Assembly (NCBI GenBank): GCA_964649095.1
Contig: CAZYPH010000093.1
Coordinates: 1 to 9,000, forward strand
DNA length: 9,000 nucleotides
Source: CAZYPH01 sp964649095
Lineage (GTDB): Bacteria; Bdellovibrionota; UBA1018; UBA923
Direction of reading: 5' to 3'
Below the pieces are notes generated by a model. That model was not told the origin of the DNA. It saw nothing but the letters and a program-made list of their open reading frames with translations, and ran no database searches. The stretch's first letter is position 1; the number at the start of each line of letters is the position of its first letter. The position numbers and the translations under genes were made by a program. This document shows, one piece after another, positions 5,913 to 9,000 of the stretch.

Positions 5913-7550
5913 CTATTTTAGGTAGATGAGGGTTTCGTAGCTGCCATTGGGATAGAGAATGATATTCTGCGCATCGTTTGGCGCAAATAAACTCGTGTTC
6001 CAGTGCCATAAGTCTAGGTAGGGAAGATCGTCTTGTAAAATTTCTTGAGCTTGAGTGACGAAGTGTTTCTGTTTGGCAGTGTCTGTTTCGACTAAAAACT
6101 GATCGATCAATTGATCGAGTTTAGGGTTGTGATATTCGCCGCGATTAGTGCCTTTCGGGTTATTCTTTTGTGTTTGTGAGCTGTGCAGAATTTTAGCCAA
6201 TATCTGCGGGCCGTTCACACCAATCCAGCGCGAAGTAAATAGGTCAAAGTCTCGTTTTAAAACGCGATCAAAAAATGTGGCCGAGTCTACGGTTTCTAAA
6301 GTCACTTCGATGCCAATTTTATCGAGTTCGTTTGCGATGATCTCAGCAATGTCATGCCCAGTGCGATCATTGGTGGTTAGGTAACGCAGCGAAAAACGTT
6401 TACCAGAAGCGTTTCGTGGGTACCCGGCTTGGTCTAAAAGTTCATTGGCAAGTTCGACGTTGTAGGAACGCGATGCGGGGTCTCGAAGTGGTATATAGAA
6501 TTCGGTGTGTACTGGCGCTAAAATGCTCGTCGATAAATAACTTAAATTTTTGAGCCGTTTTTCTACGATTTCTTTGCGGTCAATTGCGTGGGCTATCGCC
6601 TGTCGAACACGTAAGTCCGACAAATATTGGTTTCTAAATTGAAAACAGAGGTAGCTGTATTTAACACCTGGCGCTGTGGTGAGTTTTAGGTGAGGACCAT
6701 CTCTCGAAATTCGATCAAAGAGGTGGCTACTGAGCGAGTCCATCGTCATGTCAGCGTCACCTTTTAAGAGCATTTGAGTGCGTGTCATGTCATCTGCAGT
6801 ATAAATAAAAGTTATTTTTTTAATCGTGGCATTTCTAGCGTAGCGACTGCGTTCGATCGTGAGCCGGTCTTCGGAGAATGACCGCAACTCGTATTCGCCG
6901 GATTCCATGAACGTACCGTCAGTCGCTAGCTTAAATATGCGAATGATGGGTAGTTCTTTTAAAAAAAATGGTTGGGGTGTGTTTGTGTGAATAATAAATG
7001 TTTGATCGTCAGGGGCTTCAAACTTAGAGATCGCCGCAAACACCACCCAGTGAGGGCTCTCTTTTTTATAGGTTTCAAATGTTTGAAGCACATCGTGTGC
7101 GGTTATCGGTGTGCCATCGCGAAATTTTGCAGTGGGGTCTAAAATAAATTTAAATTGTTTATAGTCTTTTGAGGTAATTGTTTGCAGGGCAAGATCGTTC
7201 TGAATCACGAGATTTTGATTGGTGGCTACGAGCCCACGGTAAAGTAGTTGGGTGATCTTTTGCCCCTCGGCATCGGTCACCGTGAGTGGATTTAAGTTAC
7301 GAAAACTACTCAAAGTTAAAAAGCGTGTATGTTCGCGCCAAAGAAGGTTTGGAGCTGTTTTTGTAAATATTTTGTATTTAATAGATTGCGTCAATTTCGT
7401 GACGGCCGGCGCGAGGTATGTTGCAGCGCACACACTGAGTGTGAGTACGGTACCGATTACCCAGTAGAAGTTGCTTTTAAAACGTGAATTAGTGATCATA
7501 GTAGAGGCGTTACCATAGATGGGGTTTTTACCAAACCAGCGCCCCAACAT
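5913..7550 (-). CDS. Peptide/nickel-type ABC transporter substrate-binding protein, family 5 (SBP_bac_5), membrane-anchored
   Basis: A 545-aa extracytoplasmic solute-binding protein of the oligopeptide-binding (OppA/DppA) superfamily. After a hydrophobic segment (~29-50) come family hallmarks: RNLNPLT (~84-90), QLLYRGLV (101-108), AKFRDGTPITAHDVLQTFE (141-159), LSDLRVRQAIAHAIDRKEIV (310-329), ANELLDQAGYP (368-378) and IGIEVTLETVDSATFFDRVL (412-431). The hydrophobic segment has a Cys (LSVC, C41), but Val before it is a poor lipobox, so I read it as a signal anchor or uncleaved membrane helix. The start is uncertain: ATG 7550 gives a long 28-residue n-region, while ATG 7499 (Met18, MITNSRFKSN) gives a conventional signal and leaves 89 bp to the divergent gene. 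Neither has a Shine-Dalgarno. No permease or ATPase gene is nearby, so it is an orphan. First gene of the five-gene minus-strand cluster and divergent from a lytic transglycosylase; ligand unknown, muropeptides being one possibility. Confidence 0.92.
   Translation of the reverse strand: MLGRWFGKNPIYGNASTMITNSRFKSNFYWVIGTVLTLSVCAATYLAPAVTKLTQSIKYKIFTKTAPNLLWREHTRFLTLSSFRNLNPLTVTDAEGQKITQLLYRGLVATNQNLVIQNDLALQTITSKDYKQFKFILDPTAKFRDGTPITAHDVLQTFETYKKESPHWVVFAAISKFEAPDDQTFIIHTNTPQPFFLKELPIIRIFKLATDGTFMESGEYELRSFSEDRLTIERSRYARNATIKKITFIYTADDMTRTQMLLKGDADMTMDSLSSHLFDRISRDGPHLKLTTAPGVKYSYLCFQFRNQYLSDLRVRQAIAHAIDRKEIVEKRLKNLSYLSTSILAPVHTEFYIPLRDPASRSYNVELANELLDQAGYPRNASGKRFSLRYLTTNDRTGHDIAEIIANELDKIGIEVTLETVDSATFFDRVLKRDFDLFTSRWIGVNGPQILAKILHSSQTQKNNPKGTNRGEYHNPKLDQLIDQFLVETDTAKQKHFVTQAQEILQDDLPYLDLWHWNTSLFAPNDAQNIILYPNGSYETLIYLK
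6103..6118. repeat. 16-bp perfect palindrome in the substrate-binding protein gene
   Basis: TCGATCAATTGATCGA is self-complementary over all 16 bases and encodes LDQLID, in a peptide with a repeated LDQ/IDQ pattern. The repeated amino-acid pattern could produce it without any DNA-level function. Confidence 0.45.
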
Positions 7551-7588
7551 ACATTACATAAATTTGTATATCGACGGATTGATTACTC
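7551..7588. promoter_or_regulatory. Short divergent promoter region, substrate-binding protein / lytic transglycosylase
   Basis: Only 38 bp separate the outermost possible start codons, or 89 bp if the substrate-binding protein begins at 7499. The stretch is AT-rich (ACATAAATTTGTATATCG) and could supply -10 elements in both directions (TGTATAT on plus, TATACA on minus), but no good -35 partner is obvious. Promoters of the two genes must overlap or lie back to back. Confidence 0.35.
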
Positions 7589-8860
7589 ATGCCACTTAAG
7601 ATGCCTTTAAGAATCACTATTAGAGTTCTAGTTTGCTTCATTGCAATTGCGGCCGTAATTTTCTCGGGTCAAACCGACACAATCAATGCACAGGTTGCTG
7701 ACCAATTTAATGCGAATGACAAGGTGCCCTTTCGGTTAACCCCTCTTCAGAAAGAGGCGAATGCTGAGTTAAAAAAGCGCATTGAATTTTGGGTTTCTAT
7801 TTATACAAAATACACCACACGCGAAGGTGTCGTGCATGATGCTAAATATCCTTACATTGTTTTAGAGCCTCTTGATTTTAGAACCGAACACGAAGATTTT
7901 TCGACGCCCGCAAAAATCAAAAGCCAAACCCAGCATCGTCGAATTGAGGCCGTAAAAGACTATTATGTGGCCTTGTTATTAAGTATCCACTCTAAACAAA
8001 AAAATCACGAATCGTTAACCGATGCTGAGAAACGTGTCGCTAAACTCTATGACGGCATTTCAGAGCCTGACAAATTCTACAACGCCGCTCAGACAAAACG
8101 AGTGCGATTTCAGTTAGGGCAAAAGGATAGGTTTCTACAGGGGTTGTATTATTCGGGGCGTTATTTGCCTGAAATGGAGCGTGTGTTTCGTGAAAAAGGC
8201 CTGCCTATTGAGCTCACGCGGCTGCCTTTTGTCGAGTCGTCGTTTAACTTAAGGGCCCGCTCAAAAGTTGGGGCTAGTGGCATTTGGCAGTTTATGCGGG
8301 CTACAGGAAAGTCGTACTTAACTATTAACGATTCCATTGATGAACGTAATGACCCGATGCGCGCTACAGAAGCTGCTGCTGAGCTGTTAAAGCTTAATTT
8401 TGAAACTCTTGGAACCTGGCCTTTGGCGATTACTGCCTACAATCATGGCCGTTTGGGGCTGGTGCGCGCGGTGCGGTCGATTGGTAGTATACAGTTAACA
8501 GATGTCATCGATAACTACCGTTCTCGGTCGTTTGGATTTGCGTCGAGCAATTTTTATACAGAACTCATGGCAGCCATTGAGGTGGAGTCAAATACCAAAA
8601 AATACTTTGGGGTTATCGAGCGTGACCGTCCGATTGATTTGATGCGTTTTAAGTTAAAACACAATATTCGTTTGCGTGATATTGCGACCTATTTTCGAAT
8701 TCCTACGGCACAACTCATTGATATGAATTCAGCACTTTCCGATACCATTCTTACTAGTAAAAAGCCGATACCTCGGGGGTACGACTTGCGCTTGCCGGTT
8801 AGCTATCGAGATCGCTTTTTTGCGTTATACGAGTCGATTCCACTGAATAAAAAATATTGA
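7589..8860 (+). CDS. MltD-like lytic transglycosylase (GH23 / SLT domain), exported
   Basis: This periplasmic or outer-membrane-facing enzyme cleaves the MurNAc-GlcNAc bond of peptidoglycan, forming 1,6-anhydro ends. The 423-aa protein has a signal sequence (basic MPLKMPLRITIR, hydrophobic ~13-27, likely cleavage after INA at 34) and no lipobox. A helical, charged region (~45-200) precedes the SLT domain (~200-335): LTRLPFVESSFN with catalytic E216, KVGASGIWQFM (~226-236) and AYNHG (283-287), the order and spacing of MltD-type GH23 enzymes. Residues ~356-404 (HNIRLRDIATYFRIPTAQLI, then IPRGYDLRLP) look like a single diverged LysM peptidoglycan-binding motif; E. coli MltD has more than one. 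Start ATG 7589 is adopted; ATG 7601 is possible and the Shine-Dalgarno is weak (GGATTGA). Divergent from the substrate-binding protein gene, 68 bp before the uridine kinase gene. Confidence 0.93.
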   Translation: MPLKMPLRITIRVLVCFIAIAAVIFSGQTDTINAQVADQFNANDKVPFRLTPLQKEANAELKKRIEFWVSIYTKYTTREGVVHDAKYPYIVLEPLDFRTEHEDFSTPAKIKSQTQHRRIEAVKDYYVALLLSIHSKQKNHESLTDAEKRVAKLYDGISEPDKFYNAAQTKRVRFQLGQKDRFLQGLYYSGRYLPEMERVFREKGLPIELTRLPFVESSFNLRARSKVGASGIWQFMRATGKSYLTINDSIDERNDPMRATEAAAELLKLNFETLGTWPLAITAYNHGRLGLVRAVRSIGSIQLTDVIDNYRSRSFGFASSNFYTELMAAIEVESNTKKYFGVIERDRPIDLMRFKLKHNIRLRDIATYFRIPTAQLIDMNSALSDTILTSKKPIPRGYDLRLPVSYRDRFFALYESIPLNKKY

Positions 8861-8928
8861 GTAAAAATTGCCATTTAGGTCATTCTATTGGTTGAAAGAA
8901 TTCCGTTAGGTAGATAGCCTAAATACCA
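8861..8928 (+). promoter_or_regulatory. Leader of the uridine kinase gene with competing inverted repeats
   Basis: In this 68-nt gap, CCTAAAT at 8918-8924 can pair with ATTTAGG at 8873-8879 (7 bp, 38-nt loop), or its CCTAA part with TTAGG at 8906-8910 (5 bp, 7-nt loop). No T-tract follows, so it is not a classical terminator. The right arm is just before the ATG at 8929 and would cover the ribosome-binding zone. Stability is marginal. Confidence 0.3.
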
Positions 8929-9000
8929 ATGTATTTTATCGGAATCGCTGGGGGCTCTGGCTCTGGCAAAACTACTTTCTCCAAAAAAATATTGGCCCAT
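8929..9000 (+). CDS. udk: Uridine kinase (N-terminal fragment, cut by right window edge)
   Basis: Only 24 codons are visible. They read MYFIGIAGGSGSGKTTFSKK and onward, a beta strand followed by the Walker A loop GGSGSGKT (residues 8-15). This beginning is typical of uridine kinase, which phosphorylates uridine or cytidine to the monophosphate in pyrimidine salvage. Phosphoribulokinase and other members of the same P-loop kinase group start similarly, so the assignment is probable rather than certain. The ATG is preceded by TTAGGTAG about 15 nt upstream, a weak or badly spaced ribosome site. Confidence 0.75.
   Translation, partial: MYFIGIAGGSGSGKTTFSKKILAH

Noticed and set aside
7425..7435. 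Lipoprotein signal (LSVC) in the substrate-binding protein
   Set aside because: Val directly before Cys does not fit the usual Gly/Ala/Ser position of a lipobox, so I call a membrane anchor instead.
1..9000. Mobile element, defence island or biosynthetic cluster
   Set aside because: No transposase, integrase, nuclease, toxin or synthase gene is seen; gene spacing and base composition look uniform, so horizontal acquisition is not supported.

Overview
The window looks like ordinary chromosomal sequence from a Gram-negative, motile or surface-sensing bacterium. By eye its GC content is in the low-to-mid 40s percent. An LPS heptose enzyme and a periplasmic lytic transglycosylase indicate an outer membrane. 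The chemoreceptor tip (FQTKLLSFNASVEAARAGEH), the receptor's direct membrane-to-coiled-coil junction without HAMP, and the N-terminal motif of the small membrane protein remind me of Bdellovibrionota (Bdellovibrio-like) proteins. That placement is recollection plus inference, not a search result. I saw no insertion sequence, phage gene, CRISPR array, tRNA or rRNA.

Layout. (1) 1-755, minus strand: a signalling protein with a receiver domain followed by a CheA-P1/Hpt domain, cut by the left edge. (2) 756-905: a divergent intergenic region. (3) 906-3107, plus: a membrane chemoreceptor (MCP) with an NIT-type sensor domain. (4) 3118-7550, minus: five tightly packed genes, read right to left as a family 5 peptide-binding protein, RsmE (16S rRNA m3U1498 methyltransferase), a small two-helix membrane protein, RfaE2 (heptose-1-phosphate adenylyltransferase) and the MeaB/ArgK GTPase. 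Spacing is 4 nt, 19 nt, a TAATG overlap and a 17-29 nt overlap, so one transcript with translational coupling is likely. (5) 7589-8860, plus: an MltD-like lytic transglycosylase, divergent from the peptide-binding protein. (6) 8929-9000, plus: the first 24 codons of a uridine kinase, cut by the right edge.

How the genes may work together. The MCP and the REC-Hpt protein share a divergent control region and are plausibly parts of one chemosensory or phosphorelay pathway. The peptide-binding protein and the lytic transglycosylase also share a short divergent region, which hints at a cell-wall muropeptide link. The rest of the minus-strand cluster is housekeeping (rRNA methylation, LPS heptose activation, G-protein chaperone) around an unrecognised membrane protein.

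I found no clearly new multi-gene system. The points most worth a second look are an exact 20-bp palindrome inside the small membrane protein gene, an A8 tract at the rfaE2/meaB overlap where losing one A would fuse the two reading frames, the HAMP-less NIT receptor, a Thr where RsmE proteins usually have Arg in the knot motif, and a His-rich insertion in MeaB.
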